64,000 nucleotides of DNA from Streptomyces scabichelini (lineage in GTDB: Bacteria; Actinomycetota; Actinomycetes; Streptomycetales; Streptomycetaceae), in contig NZ_JAAKZY010000027.1 in NCBI RefSeq assembly GCF_011045015.1, positions 1 through 64,000 on the forward strand, given 5' to 3'. Every line of letters starts with the position of its first letter. Within the stretch, counting starts at the first letter, position 1. Positions 41,348-49,446 of this stretch are shown here, piece after piece. The translations under genes and the position numbers were made by a program. A model generated the notes under the pieces. It was not told the origin of the DNA. It was given only the letters and a program-made list of their open reading frames with translations, and did no database searches.

Positions 41348-41367
41348 TCAGGCTTGATCAGGCTTGA
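41348..41367. repeat. Two direct copies of TCAGGCTTGA
   Basis: The 10-base unit occurs twice in tandem just before the reversed intergenic repeat. It may be a slippage product or part of an old insertion boundary. Confidence 0.6.
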
Positions 41368-41514
41368 CGAAGTCCGCTGCGGCACCGCGCCCCTAGGGAG
41401 GCCGCAGGCCCCTTAGGGGCGCGGGGCTGTATCGATTTGCGGCTCCGCCGCGTGGGCGCGACCAGCCACGACGAACCCGCAGCTTTCGAACCGCCTAACC
41501 CAGCGAAGCGCCTA
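41365..41514 (-). repeat. Intergenic repeat, copy 3 (reverse orientation)
   Basis: Read on the minus strand it begins TAGGCGCTTCGCT at 41514, continues GCTGCGGGTTCGTCGTGGCT and GGTCGCGC, and ends with a GC hairpin region (GCGCCCCTAAGGGGC). The minus-strand gene at 41495-41932 enters it in a different frame, so its last residues VGASLG and its TAG stop are repeat sequence. Confidence 0.8.
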
Positions 41515-41932
41515 CGCGGCGCATCACCGGCACCCGCATGGGGCGTGAGCCGGGGCCGCCGACGTGGGAGAAGGGCTGCGTGCGCCAGTCGAGTCCCTGA
41601 GGGAGTGTCAACAGCAGCGCGGTGTCCTGCTCCTGAGCCTCCATCGACTCGTCGGCGGGGCGGGCCTCGCTCGCCGCTCGACCCGTACCGGCACAGACCG
41701 TGAGTCCGAACGGGTCCCACGGCGTCGCGCACAGCGCGTGCTCGGGCAGGACGTCCTCGTCCGCGAGCAGCGCGATGGGCTGCGCGCAGTCCGGGCAGAT
41801 CACCCGGTACATCTCGAAGGTGTCATACGCGTCGAGCTCGTCATCAGCCGGTTCGACACCCTCCGGCTCGGGCTCGACGACCGGCTGCTGCCGCTTGGGT
41901 GCGGTACGACCGGGGCGCTTCAGACTCTGCAT
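41495..41932 (-). CDS. Hypothetical protein with CxxC-type motif
   Basis: I do not recognise a named family, though similar short proteins occur in streptomycetes. The 145-residue protein has a basic N terminus (MQSLKRPGRTAPKRQQPVV), an acidic stretch, then YRVICPDCAQPIALLADEDV with CPDC and two further cysteines (HALCATPWD, TVCAGTG) that may bind zinc. GGGGGAGAAAATCT precedes the ATG at 41932. The C-terminal six residues come from the dispersed repeat, indicating that an original stop was lost. Confidence 0.72.
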   Translation of the reverse strand: MQSLKRPGRTAPKRQQPVVEPEPEGVEPADDELDAYDTFEMYRVICPDCAQPIALLADEDVLPEHALCATPWDPFGLTVCAGTGRAASEARPADESMEAQEQDTALLLTLPQGLDWRTQPFSHVGGPGSRPMRVPVMRRVGASLG

Positions 41933-42185
41933 AGATTTTCTCCCCCTCGGGTGGGCCGACAAGGCGCTGCGGCCTCGACCACAGCAAGCACTTCCCGTCC
42001 CGTCTCGGCGGTAATCACGAGAACATCACGGAACCTGTGACCACACTGTGGCGTTCGTCACATGCCATTCGCAGGTGACGGAGGCAGCGGATTTGTCCCC
42101 GCGCGGCTCACCGGGTTCTCCCGCCCACATCACAAACCGGGTATGACCTGCGCCGCCGAGGTACCCGTGAGGATCAAGGGCCCTG

Positions 42186-42191
42186 TAGGTT
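42186..42191 (+). promoter_or_regulatory. -10 element of a probable leaderless transcript
   Basis: TAGGTT lies 7 bases before the ATG at 42199, the spacing expected when transcription starts at the A of ATG. No ribosome-binding purine run is present, which agrees with leaderless translation. Confidence 0.5.
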
Positions 42192-42198
42192 CTCGGCC

Positions 42199-42639
42199 AT
42201 GGAGGAGCTCGACCGACAGATCGTGCAGCTGCTCGTCGAAGACGGGCGGATGAGCTACACCGACCTGGGCAAGGCCACGGGCCTGTCCACGTCGGCCGTG
42301 CACCAGCGGGTGCGGCGCCTTGAGCAGCGCGGCGTCATCCGCGGCTATGCGGCGGTCGTCGACCCGGAGGCCGTCGGGCTACCGCTGACGGCCTTCATTT
42401 CGGTGAAACCGTTCGACCCGAGCGCCCCGGACGACATCGCGGAGCGCCTGGCCGACGTCCCCGAGATCGAGGCCTGCCACAGTGTCGCGGGCGACGAGAA
42501 CTACATCCTCAAGGTCCGCGTCTCGACCCCCCACGAGCTGGAGGAGCTGCTCGCGCGCCTTCGCTCGCTGGCCGGCGTGTCGACGCGTACGACGGTGGTC
42601 CTTTCGACGCCGTACGAGGCCCGGCCGCCCAAGATCTGA
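42199..42639 (+). CDS. Lrp/AsnC family regulator, probably leaderless
   Basis: The 146-residue protein has an N-terminal helix-turn-helix (MSYTDLGKATGLSTSAVHQR) and a C-terminal RAM-type effector domain (VAGDENYILKVRVSTPHELE), normal for Lrp/AsnC. An amidohydrolase gene follows after 114 bases. The pair suggests regulation by an amino acid or amide. The two Lrp genes in the window (here and at 1440) are similar in size but differ strongly in sequence. Confidence 0.92.
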   Translation: MEELDRQIVQLLVEDGRMSYTDLGKATGLSTSAVHQRVRRLEQRGVIRGYAAVVDPEAVGLPLTAFISVKPFDPSAPDDIAERLADVPEIEACHSVAGDENYILKVRVSTPHELEELLARLRSLAGVSTRTTVVLSTPYEARPPKI

Positions 42640-42753
42640 GCGCCGGCCCCGGAAGTCCTGGCCCCCGTCAGTCCTGGCTCCCGGCGGTCCTGACCCTCCG
42701 AAGTCCTGGCCCCGGAAGAGGGCCGAGTGTGCCGAGGGGCGAGACTGTTCTCC

Positions 42754-44397
42754 ATGAGTGAGAGCACCGCCACCCCACGTACCGTGCTGCTGCGCGGCGG
42801 GGAAGTCCACAGCCCTGCCGACCCGTTCGCCACCGCGATGGTCGTGGAACGCGGGCAGGTCGCCTGGGTCGGCTCCGAGGGCGCGGCCGACGCCTTCGCG
42901 GACGGGGTCGACGAGGTGGTGGATCTCGAGGGCGCCCTGGTCACCCCGGCGTTCACCGACGCGCACGTACACACCACGGCCACCGGGCTCGCCCTCACCG
43001 GCCTCGACCTGTCCGAAGCGCCCTCCTTGGCCGTGGCCCTCGGCCTCGTACGGGACTTCGCGGCCGCCCGCCCCGGCGACCGGGTCCTGCTCGGCCACGG
43101 CTGGGACGCCGCCCGCTGGCCCGAGCGGCGGCCGCCCCGGCGGGACGAACTCGACGAGGCCACCGGCGGCCGCCCGCTCTACCTCAGCCGGATCGACGTC
43201 CACTCGGCCGTTGTGACCACGGCCATGCTGGATCTGGTGCCGGGCGCACGGCAGCTGGCGGGCTTCGAAGACGGCGCCGACAGTGCTGACAGCGCTCCGC
43301 TCACCCGGGACGCCCACCACGCCGTCCGCGCCGCGGCTCTGGGGGCCGTCACCCCGGCCCAGCGCGCCGAGGCCCAGCGCGCCGCGCTCGCGCACGCCGT
43401 CTCGCTCGGCATCGGCTCCGTCCACGAGTGCGCGGGCCCGGAGATCTCCTCAGAGGACGACTTCACCGGGCTGCTGCGGCTCGCCGCGGAGGAGGCCGGG
43501 CCGAGGGTCGTCGGTTACTGGGCCGAGCAGGCCGAAGAGGGCATCGCGAAGGCCCGCTCCCTGGGCGCGATCGGCGCCGCGGGAGACCTCTTCGTCGACG
43601 GCGCGCTCGGCTCGCACACGGCCTGCCTGCACCGGCCGTACGCGGACGCCGACCACACCGGCACCTCCTACCTGGACGCCGCCGCCGTCGCCGCCCATGT
43701 GGTGGCCTGCACCGAGGCGGGTCTGCAGGCCGGCTTCCACGCCATCGGGGACGCCGCCGTGACCGCCGTGGTCGAGGGTGTGCGCGCGGCCGCCGAGAAG
43801 GTCGGCCTGGCCCGTGTGCGCGGCGCCCGGCACCGCGTCGAGCACGCCGAGATGCTCACCCCCGAGACCATCGCCGGCTTCGCCGAACTGGGCCTCACCG
43901 CCTCCGTCCAGCCCGCCTTCGACGCGCTCTGGGGCGGCGAGGACGGCATGTACGCACAGCGCCTGGGCGCCGAACGGGCCCGTACGCTCAACCCGTTCGC
44001 GGCCCTGCTGCGTACCGGCGTGCCGCTCGCCTTCGGGTCCGACAGCCCCGTCACCCCGCTCGACCCGTGGGGCACCGTTCGCGCCGCTGCCTTCCACCGG
44101 ACACCGGAACACCGGATCTCCGTACGCGCGGCCTTCACGGCCCATACGCGGGGCGGCTGGCGGGCGATCGGCCGGGACGAGGCGGGCGTCCTGGTGCCGG
44201 GCGCGCCCGCCGACTACGCCGTGTGGCGCACCGACGAACTGGTCGTACAGGCTCCGGACGACCGGGTGGCCCGCTGGTCGACCGACCCCCGGTCCGGCAC
44301 CCCGGGACTGCCCGACCTGACGCCCGGGGCACGGCTGCCCGTGTGTCTGCGGACCGTGGTGGGCGGTCGCACCGTCTTCGTACGGCCGGAGGGGTGA
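42754..44397 (+). CDS. Amidohydrolase (YtcJ-like, amidohydrolase 3 family)
   Basis: The 547-residue metal-dependent hydrolase has FTDAHVHTTATGLALTGLDL with the HxH metal pair near the N terminus, RHRVEHAEMLTPETIAG and FGSDSPVTPLDPW with the later metal ligands, a TIM-barrel amidohydrolase order. YtcJ-type enzymes act on unknown exocyclic amides or formamides. The ATG at 42754 was preferred to an upstream open frame. It follows an Lrp regulator on the same strand and is likely controlled with it. Confidence 0.88.
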   Translation: MSESTATPRTVLLRGGEVHSPADPFATAMVVERGQVAWVGSEGAADAFADGVDEVVDLEGALVTPAFTDAHVHTTATGLALTGLDLSEAPSLAVALGLVRDFAAARPGDRVLLGHGWDAARWPERRPPRRDELDEATGGRPLYLSRIDVHSAVVTTAMLDLVPGARQLAGFEDGADSADSAPLTRDAHHAVRAAALGAVTPAQRAEAQRAALAHAVSLGIGSVHECAGPEISSEDDFTGLLRLAAEEAGPRVVGYWAEQAEEGIAKARSLGAIGAAGDLFVDGALGSHTACLHRPYADADHTGTSYLDAAAVAAHVVACTEAGLQAGFHAIGDAAVTAVVEGVRAAAEKVGLARVRGARHRVEHAEMLTPETIAGFAELGLTASVQPAFDALWGGEDGMYAQRLGAERARTLNPFAALLRTGVPLAFGSDSPVTPLDPWGTVRAAAFHRTPEHRISVRAAFTAHTRGGWRAIGRDEAGVLVPGAPADYAVWRTDELVVQAPDDRVARWSTDPRSGTPGLPDLTPGARLPVCLRTVVGGRTVFVRPEG

Positions 44398-44910
44398 TGT
44401 GCCGGGGCGGCGCGGCGCAGGTCATCGCCCGCCGCTCTGTCGTGCGACCTGCGTATCCTCGGCACTGACCAGGGGATTGAGCGAAAAGGCCCAGCTCAAA
44501 CGGCTGTTGACAGCAAGCGGCAGGTGGCGGGTAGGTTCGGCCGGGTCCACCACCGGACGTCCGGCCGCGGAAGTTCCGAGAAGTCCTCGAAGCGCCGCTG
44601 TGTCAGGGGTGGTGTGCCGCACCGGCGCACCACCACTGGGAGCCAGGCCCAGCGATCGCGCCACGGGGGCGGTGGAACGTTCCGCCGGTCGGCAGGTGCG
44701 ACCCGGGTGGGGTCCGGCGCTCAGTAGACAACGGCTCTAGGCCGACCCGCAGCCAGCGGGTCCCAGGCCGGCCCGAAGGGCGCCGGGCTCCGATCCGCAG
44801 TATCTTTCCCCTTCTCAGGTCTCCGGTCTCTCAGGCAGCCGCCCTACCTGCGCGAAGAACAGCGCTCGCTATGGTGGAGCCCCTGTGCACGGAAGTTCGA
44901 AGGGGAAGCT
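44398..44910 (+). other. Intergenic region with promoter-like and hairpin elements
   Basis: No gene is convincing in these 513 bases. TTGACA (44507-44512) and TAGGTT (44532-44537) are 19 bases apart. About 80 bases downstream, GGTGGTGTGC and GCGCACCACC could pair with one G-U (about 44610-44637). This may be a long leader for ppm1 or a small RNA; I cannot decide. Confidence 0.35.
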
Positions 44911-45678
44911 GTGAACGACGGCGGTGGGCGACAGTTCGGTCCGCTCGGCACGACCTTGGTGATCATCCCGACCTACAACGAGGCGGAGAACGTCAAGGCG
45001 ATCGTCGACCGGGTGCGGGCCGCCGTGCCCGCGGCACACGTCCTGATCGCCGACGACAACAGCCCCGACGGCACCGGCAAGCTCGCCGACGAGCTGACGG
45101 TCGACGACGACCACGTCCATGTGCTGCACCGCAAGGGCAAGGAGGGCCTCGGCGCCGCCTACCTCGCGGGCTTCCGGTGGGGTCTTGAGCATGGTTACGG
45201 CGTACTGGTCGAGATGGATGCCGACGGTTCGCACCAGCCCGAGGAGCTGCCCCGGCTGCTCACCGCGCTCAAGGGTGCCGACCTGGTCCTCGGCTCCCGC
45301 TGGGTGCCGGGCGGACGGGTCGTGAACTGGCCCAAGTCCCGCGAGTTCATCTCGCGTGGCGGCAGCCTGTACTCGCGCGTCCTGCTCGACGTACCGATCC
45401 GCGACGTCACCGGCGGTTACCGCGCGTTCCGCCGGGAGACCCTCGAAGGCCTCGGCCTCGGCGACGTCGCCTCCCAGGGCTACTGCTTCCAGGTCGACCT
45501 GGCGAGACGTGCCGTCAAGGCGGGCTACCACGTCGTCGAGGTGCCCATCACGTTCGTAGAGCGCGAGCTCGGAGACTCCAAGATGAGCCGTGACATCCTC
45601 GTGGAAGCGCTCTGGCGGGTCACGAGGTGGGGTGTGGGGGAGCGGGCGGGACGGATCCTGGGGCGCAAGTCGTCCTGA
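44911..45678 (+). CDS. ppm1: Polyprenol monophosphomannose synthase (GT2)
   Basis: The 255-residue protein is a family 2 glycosyltransferase of the dolichol-phosphate mannose synthase type: TTLVIIPTYNEAENVKAIVD, the DxD motif in LVEMDADGSHQP, and SRGGSLYSRVLLDVPIRDVTGG. It transfers mannose from GDP-mannose to polyprenyl phosphate, the donor for protein O-mannosylation and glycolipids. In streptomycetes this gene also serves phage receptor glycosylation. The GTG start has AAGGGGAA upstream. fxsA and rbpA follow, a gene order that I recall from other streptomycetes and that supports the call. Confidence 0.92.
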   Translation: MNDGGGRQFGPLGTTLVIIPTYNEAENVKAIVDRVRAAVPAAHVLIADDNSPDGTGKLADELTVDDDHVHVLHRKGKEGLGAAYLAGFRWGLEHGYGVLVEMDADGSHQPEELPRLLTALKGADLVLGSRWVPGGRVVNWPKSREFISRGGSLYSRVLLDVPIRDVTGGYRAFRRETLEGLGLGDVASQGYCFQVDLARRAVKAGYHVVEVPITFVERELGDSKMSRDILVEALWRVTRWGVGERAGRILGRKSS

Positions 45679-45724
45679 TCACCCCCTTATCCCGTACTGA
45701 GCCGGGGCCAGGCACACTGGAGGC

Positions 45725-46306
45725 ATGACGACTGGTGCTCCGACTCCGGCCTACCCCGCGCGACCGCGGCGCTCCCGGCTGCGTACGTTCCTGCCGCTCG
45801 GCATCGCCGCATGGCTGGTCCTGGAGATCTGGCTGCTGACCGTGGTGGCGGGCGCGGCGGGTGGCTTCACCCTGTTTCTGCTGCTCGTCGCCGGGCTCGT
45901 GCTCGGTTCCGTGGTCATCAAGCGGGCCGGACGCCGGGCCTTCCGCGCCCTGAGCGAGGCGCTGCAACAGCAGCAGAGCGGGGTGCTGCCGCAGGGCGAG
46001 CGGGGCAGCGAGGGCAACGGTCTGATGATGCTGGGCGGCCTGCTCCTGATGCTGCCGGGCCTGATCTCCGACGCGCTCGGCCTGGTCCTGCTGATCCCAC
46101 CGGTCCAGAAGGGCCTGAGCCGCTACGCCGAGCGCACCTTCGAACGCAAGATGCGCGAGGCCACCCCTGGCACCCTCGGCGACGCCTTCCAGCAGGCCCG
46201 CATGCACCGTCCCGACGGCAAGGTCGTACCGGGCGAGGTCATCCGCGATGACGAGCGCCGAGACCCGGAGGGCGAGCCGGGCCCGCGCCCGCCGCTGACG
46301 GGCTGA
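45725..46306 (+). CDS. fxsA: FxsA family membrane protein
   Basis: The 193-residue protein has the FxsA layout: two N-terminal helices (residues about 20-60), an amphipathic middle (GRRAFRALSEALQQQQSGVL), and a third helix (GLMMLGGLLLMLPGLISDALG). FxsA in E. coli blocks phage T7 exclusion by F plasmid, but its normal role is unknown. It follows ppm1 and is convergent with rbpA. Confidence 0.88.
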   Translation: MTTGAPTPAYPARPRRSRLRTFLPLGIAAWLVLEIWLLTVVAGAAGGFTLFLLLVAGLVLGSVVIKRAGRRAFRALSEALQQQQSGVLPQGERGSEGNGLMMLGGLLLMLPGLISDALGLVLLIPPVQKGLSRYAERTFERKMREATPGTLGDAFQQARMHRPDGKVVPGEVIRDDERRDPEGEPGPRPPLTG

Positions 46307-46348
46307 GGCCCGGGGTCTTCGCCCCCGCGCCCGACCCTCATCATCCTT

Positions 46349-46488
46349 CTGGGGCTCCGCCCCAGGCCCCGCCAGGGGCTCCGGCCTGGACCCCGGTCCT
46401 CAAATGCCGGAGGGGGCTGATTTTCAGCCCGTCCGGCGTTTGAGGACGAGCCCGCCAGGGCGATGGGGGGTCTGGGGCGCAGCCCCAG
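46349..46488. repeat. Large nested palindromic intergenic element
   Basis: An outer pair, CTGGGGCTCCGCCCCAG (46349-46365) and CTGGGGCGCAGCCCCAG (46472-46488), each itself a hairpin, surrounds an inner imperfect palindrome (46397-46446). The inner arms begin TCCTCAAATGCCGGA and end TCCGGCGTTTGAGGA around GGCTGATTTTCAGCC. The element type is common after genes in streptomycetes and can serve as terminator. Confidence 0.8.
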
Positions 46489-46530
46489 GGACAGCGACCC
46501 ACCTCAAAGCTGCGCCTGAACGCAAACGGA

Positions 46531-46570
46531 ACCGCGGTGTGCCGTACACCTAAGTACGGCACACCGCGGT
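46531..46570. terminator. Perfect 16-bp hairpin after rbpA
   Basis: Arms ACCGCGGTGTGCCGTA (46531-46546) and TACGGCACACCGCGGT (46555-46570) flank the 8-base loop cacctaag. It lies 38 bases downstream of the rbpA stop and can end transcription from both fxsA and rbpA. Confidence 0.85.
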
Positions 46571-46608
46571 CCCGGTGCGCTCTCTATGCCGCCCAACCCC
46601 CGGAGGGG

Positions 46609-46983
46609 CTACGCGGACTTGCGGCTGTCCCGCGGATGTACCGCGATGTTCATGGCGCCGGATCGGAGAACGGCCAAGCGCTCCGCGAGAACCTCTTCGA
46701 GCTCCTCGCGCGTGCGCCGCTCCATCAGCATGTCCCAATGCGTGCGCGCGGGCTTGGCCTTCTTCTCCTCGGGGCCGTCGCCATCCACGAGGAGTGCCTG
46801 GGCCCCGCAGACCTTGCACTCCCACTCCGGCGGGATCTCCGCCTCCACCGAGAAGGGCATCTCGAAACGATGGCCCTTCTCGCATGCGTACTCCACGGCC
46901 TGGCGCGGGGCCAGGTCGATGCCGCGGTCCGTCTCGTAGCTGGTCACCACGAGGCGCGTGCCGCGAAGAGCTCGCTCACTCAT
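46609..46983 (-). CDS. rbpA: RNA polymerase-binding protein RbpA
   Basis: The 124-residue protein is full-length RbpA, the actinobacterial factor that binds the principal sigma factor and RNA polymerase and stabilises open complexes. The zinc ligands of the core domain are in place: Cys34 and His38 (YACEKGHRF), Cys56 and Cys59 (WECKVCG). The basic linker and sigma-interaction region follow (KKAKPARTHWDMLMERRTRE). A GGAAT-N18-GTT promoter upstream matches the sigma-R consensus, in line with its induction by disulfide stress in streptomycetes. Confidence 0.97.
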   Translation of the reverse strand: MSERALRGTRLVVTSYETDRGIDLAPRQAVEYACEKGHRFEMPFSVEAEIPPEWECKVCGAQALLVDGDGPEEKKAKPARTHWDMLMERRTREELEEVLAERLAVLRSGAMNIAVHPRDSRKSA

Positions 46984-47044
46984 GAATCGTGCCTCCCGGG
47001 CTTGTCGCCCACAGGACAGGTGTCGCTGTCGTCGTCATCCGGTC

Positions 47045-47070
47045 AACGTCCGGTCGGCGGTAAAGATTCC
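47045..47070 (-). promoter_or_regulatory. Sigma-R type promoter of rbpA
   Basis: GGAAT (47066-47070) and GTT (47045-47047) are separated by exactly 18 bases on the minus strand, the sigma-R consensus used in thiol-oxidative stress. It is 62 bases upstream of the rbpA ATG. Confidence 0.85.
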
Positions 47071-47134
47071 CGTTCCGGGTCATGCGTCGCCGTCGTAGCC
47101 GCCCCTTGTTGTACCCACCAGCGCCCGGTTTGTC

Positions 47135-47152
47135 ACATCTGAGAGCAGATGT
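47135..47152. promoter_or_regulatory. Inverted repeat upstream of rbpA
   Basis: ACATCTG-agag-CAGATGT is a perfect 7-base inverted repeat between the sigma-R promoter and the end of the UMF1-type MFS gene. It could be an operator or a weak terminator for the MFS transcript. Confidence 0.35.
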
Positions 47153-47248
47153 CACCCAGCGTTTCAGTATCTTTGACGCGCAGTAACGGTACGCCTGGCA
47201 GGCCAAACGCGTACACTACCGGCCTTTGGCCTCAGGTGCTAAATCGGC

Positions 47249-48598
47249 CTAGATCCGGTCCGGAACGGGATTGCCCGCGTCGTGCACCGCCTGCCGTACC
47301 GGAACCCGCGCGAGCAGCACGAATCCGATGACGAAGAAGGCCACGAGCGAGACGATCGCGTCCCGATAACTTCCGGTCAGCTGGTATGTCAGACCGAACA
47401 GAAGCGGGCCCAGCCAGCTCATGCCGCGGTCGCTCATCTCGTACGCCGAGAAGTACTCGGCCTCCTTGCCCGGCGGCACCAGATGTGAGAACAGGGACCG
47501 GGACAGCGCCTGGCTCCCGCCGAGCACGAGTCCGATCCCGGCGGCGAGGACGAAGAACCACACGGACGAGCCCGCGGGCAGGAAGTAGCCCGCCCCGATC
47601 GTCACCGTCCACGCGACCAGTGAGCCGAGAATGGTGCGCTTCGCGCCGTATGCGCGCGCGAGCCGCCCCATGCCGAGCGCCCCGGCCACGGCCAGCAGCT
47701 GGACGAGCAGCACCGCGACGATGAGTGTCGACTGGCCGAGGCCCAGCTCTTCGGAGCCGTACACGGAGGCCTGCGAGATGACCGTCTGGATGCCGTCGTT
47801 GTAGACGAGATAGGCCAGCAGGAAGGCGAGCGTCAGAGGCTGGCGGCGCATGTCCCGGACGGTGGCGGCCAGCTGACGCCAGCCGTGTGCGGACGTCCCC
47901 GAAGGGGACGTCGTACGGCGGTCGCGCAGCCGCTTGAGCGGTACGAGCGTGAAGGCCCCCCACCAGATGCCCGCCGAGGCCAGACAGATGCGGACCGCCG
48001 TCGCCTCCGAGACGCCGAAGCTGTCATGCGCCGTGAAAAGCACCAGGTTCGCCACCAGAACCAGCGCGCCCGCCGCGTAACCGAAGGCCCAGCCCCTGGA
48101 CGAGACGGCGTCGCGTTCCTCGGGTGGGGCGATCTGCGGCAGATAGGAGTTGTAGAGCACCATCGAGACGGCAACTGAGGCGTTGGCCACAATCAGCAGG
48201 AAACCGCCGAGCAGATAGCGCTCGCCGTCCAGGAAGAACATGCCCGTGGTGGCCGCGGCCCCCACGTAGGCGGCGACCGCGAGCAGCGGCTTCTTGCGGC
48301 CGGTGCGGTCGGCCGCCGCTCCCGCCAGGGGCATCACGAAGATCGACAGGATCACGGACGCGGACACGGAGTACGCGAAGAAGGAGCCCGCGCGGACCGG
48401 GATCCCCAGAGGGTGCACGAAGCCGTCCGCGTCCGCCGCCGACTCGGCGACCGACGTCAGGTAGGGCCCGAGGAACACGGTGAGGACACTCGTCGAATAG
48501 ACGGAGCAGGCCCAGTCGTAGAAGTACCAGCCGTGTTGTTCGCGGCGCCGCTCGGCCGCCGCGTCGGCCGCCCCCGTCCGCACGGTGTCGGTGCCCAC
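47249..48598 (-). CDS. UMF1/Atg22-type MFS transporter
   Basis: The 449-residue protein belongs to the UMF1 group of the major facilitator superfamily. It begins EQHGWYFYDWACSVYSTSVL, characteristic of these transporters, and has about 12 membrane helices. Eukaryotic relatives export amino acids from vacuoles; bacterial substrates are unknown. I chose the GTG at 48598, with GAAGCGAGGG upstream. The gene for a glycerophosphodiester phosphodiesterase lies 80 bases upstream on the same strand. Confidence 0.88.
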   Translation of the reverse strand: MGTDTVRTGAADAAAERRREQHGWYFYDWACSVYSTSVLTVFLGPYLTSVAESAADADGFVHPLGIPVRAGSFFAYSVSASVILSIFVMPLAGAAADRTGRKKPLLAVAAYVGAAATTGMFFLDGERYLLGGFLLIVANASVAVSMVLYNSYLPQIAPPEERDAVSSRGWAFGYAAGALVLVANLVLFTAHDSFGVSEATAVRICLASAGIWWGAFTLVPLKRLRDRRTTSPSGTSAHGWRQLAATVRDMRRQPLTLAFLLAYLVYNDGIQTVISQASVYGSEELGLGQSTLIVAVLLVQLLAVAGALGMGRLARAYGAKRTILGSLVAWTVTIGAGYFLPAGSSVWFFVLAAGIGLVLGGSQALSRSLFSHLVPPGKEAEYFSAYEMSDRGMSWLGPLLFGLTYQLTGSYRDAIVSLVAFFVIGFVLLARVPVRQAVHDAGNPVPDRI

Positions 48599-48678
48599 CC
48601 GTGCCCTCGCTTCCCCGTCCCGGTGCCCGCAGGCAGTCCCCGTACGCGGACGCCGCGCGGTCGGTGCGCCGGGGCCGG

Positions 48679-49446
48679 TCAGACCCAGGTGCCGCGGTCC
48701 TTGAGAACCCCGCGCAGCGTCTCGATGTGATCGGTCATGATGCCATCGACTCCCAGGTCCAGGAGACGGTGCATCCGCCCGGGCTCGTTGACGGTCCACA
48801 CGTGGACGTGCAGCCCGCGCGCGTGGGCGGCGCGCACGAAGCGGTGGTCGACCACCGGGACGCCCGACTGCGCCTCGGGCACCTGGGCGCAGACCGCCGA
48901 GCGGCGCAGCGCGGCGGGGACGCCCCACGACCGCAGGCGCAGCCCCAGAACGCCTCGGGTGCCGTACGAGGTCGCCAGGCGCGGCCCGGCCAGGCGCTGG
49001 GCGCGGGACACGCGCGCCTCGGAGAAGGAGCCGGCGCAGACGCGGTCCCAGGAGTTGGTGCGGCCGATCAGGTCGAGCAGCGGGTGCAGCGCGGGCTCCG
49101 CCTTGATGTCGACGTTCCAGCGGACGTCGGGGAACGTCTCCAGAAGCTCCTCGAAGAGGGGCACCGGTTCGGCGCCGGCCACGCGCGCGTGCCGCACGTC
49201 GTTCCACGGGAGGTCCGCTATCCGGCCCGCCCCGTCGGTCACCCGGTCGAGCGTCGCGTCGTGGAAGGCGACGAGCCGGCCGTCGGCAGTGGCGTGTACA
49301 TCGGTCTCGATGTACCGGTAGCCCGCCTCGACCGCCCGCCGGAACTGGGCCACGGTGTTCTCCAGACCGTCCGCCGCCCCGCCCCGGTGGGCGAAGGCGA
49401 TCGGGCCGGGATGGTCGAGATAGGGATGACGTATCCGCGTGGTCAC
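48679..49446 (-). CDS. Glycerophosphodiester phosphodiesterase
   Basis: The 255-residue protein has the GDPD TIM-barrel: FAHRGGAADGLENTVAQFRR with catalytic His-Arg, the metal-binding ETDVHATADGRLVAFHDATL with Glu, Asp and His, and a C-terminal VNEPGRMHRLLDLGVDGIMT. It splits glycerophosphodiesters to glycerol 3-phosphate and alcohol and is probably cytoplasmic, as no signal peptide is seen. The GTG start overlaps the stop of the YczE-like gene by 4 bases, so the two are coupled. Confidence 0.92.
   Translation of the reverse strand: MTTRIRHPYLDHPGPIAFAHRGGAADGLENTVAQFRRAVEAGYRYIETDVHATADGRLVAFHDATLDRVTDGAGRIADLPWNDVRHARVAGAEPVPLFEELLETFPDVRWNVDIKAEPALHPLLDLIGRTNSWDRVCAGSFSEARVSRAQRLAGPRLATSYGTRGVLGLRLRSWGVPAALRRSAVCAQVPEAQSGVPVVDHRFVRAAHARGLHVHVWTVNEPGRMHRLLDLGVDGIMTDHIETLRGVLKDRGTWV

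Noticed and set aside
44422..44740. Short frames in the region before ppm1 as hypothetical genes
   Set aside because: Codon composition is not protein-like and no ribosome site is present; a noncoding role is more likely.
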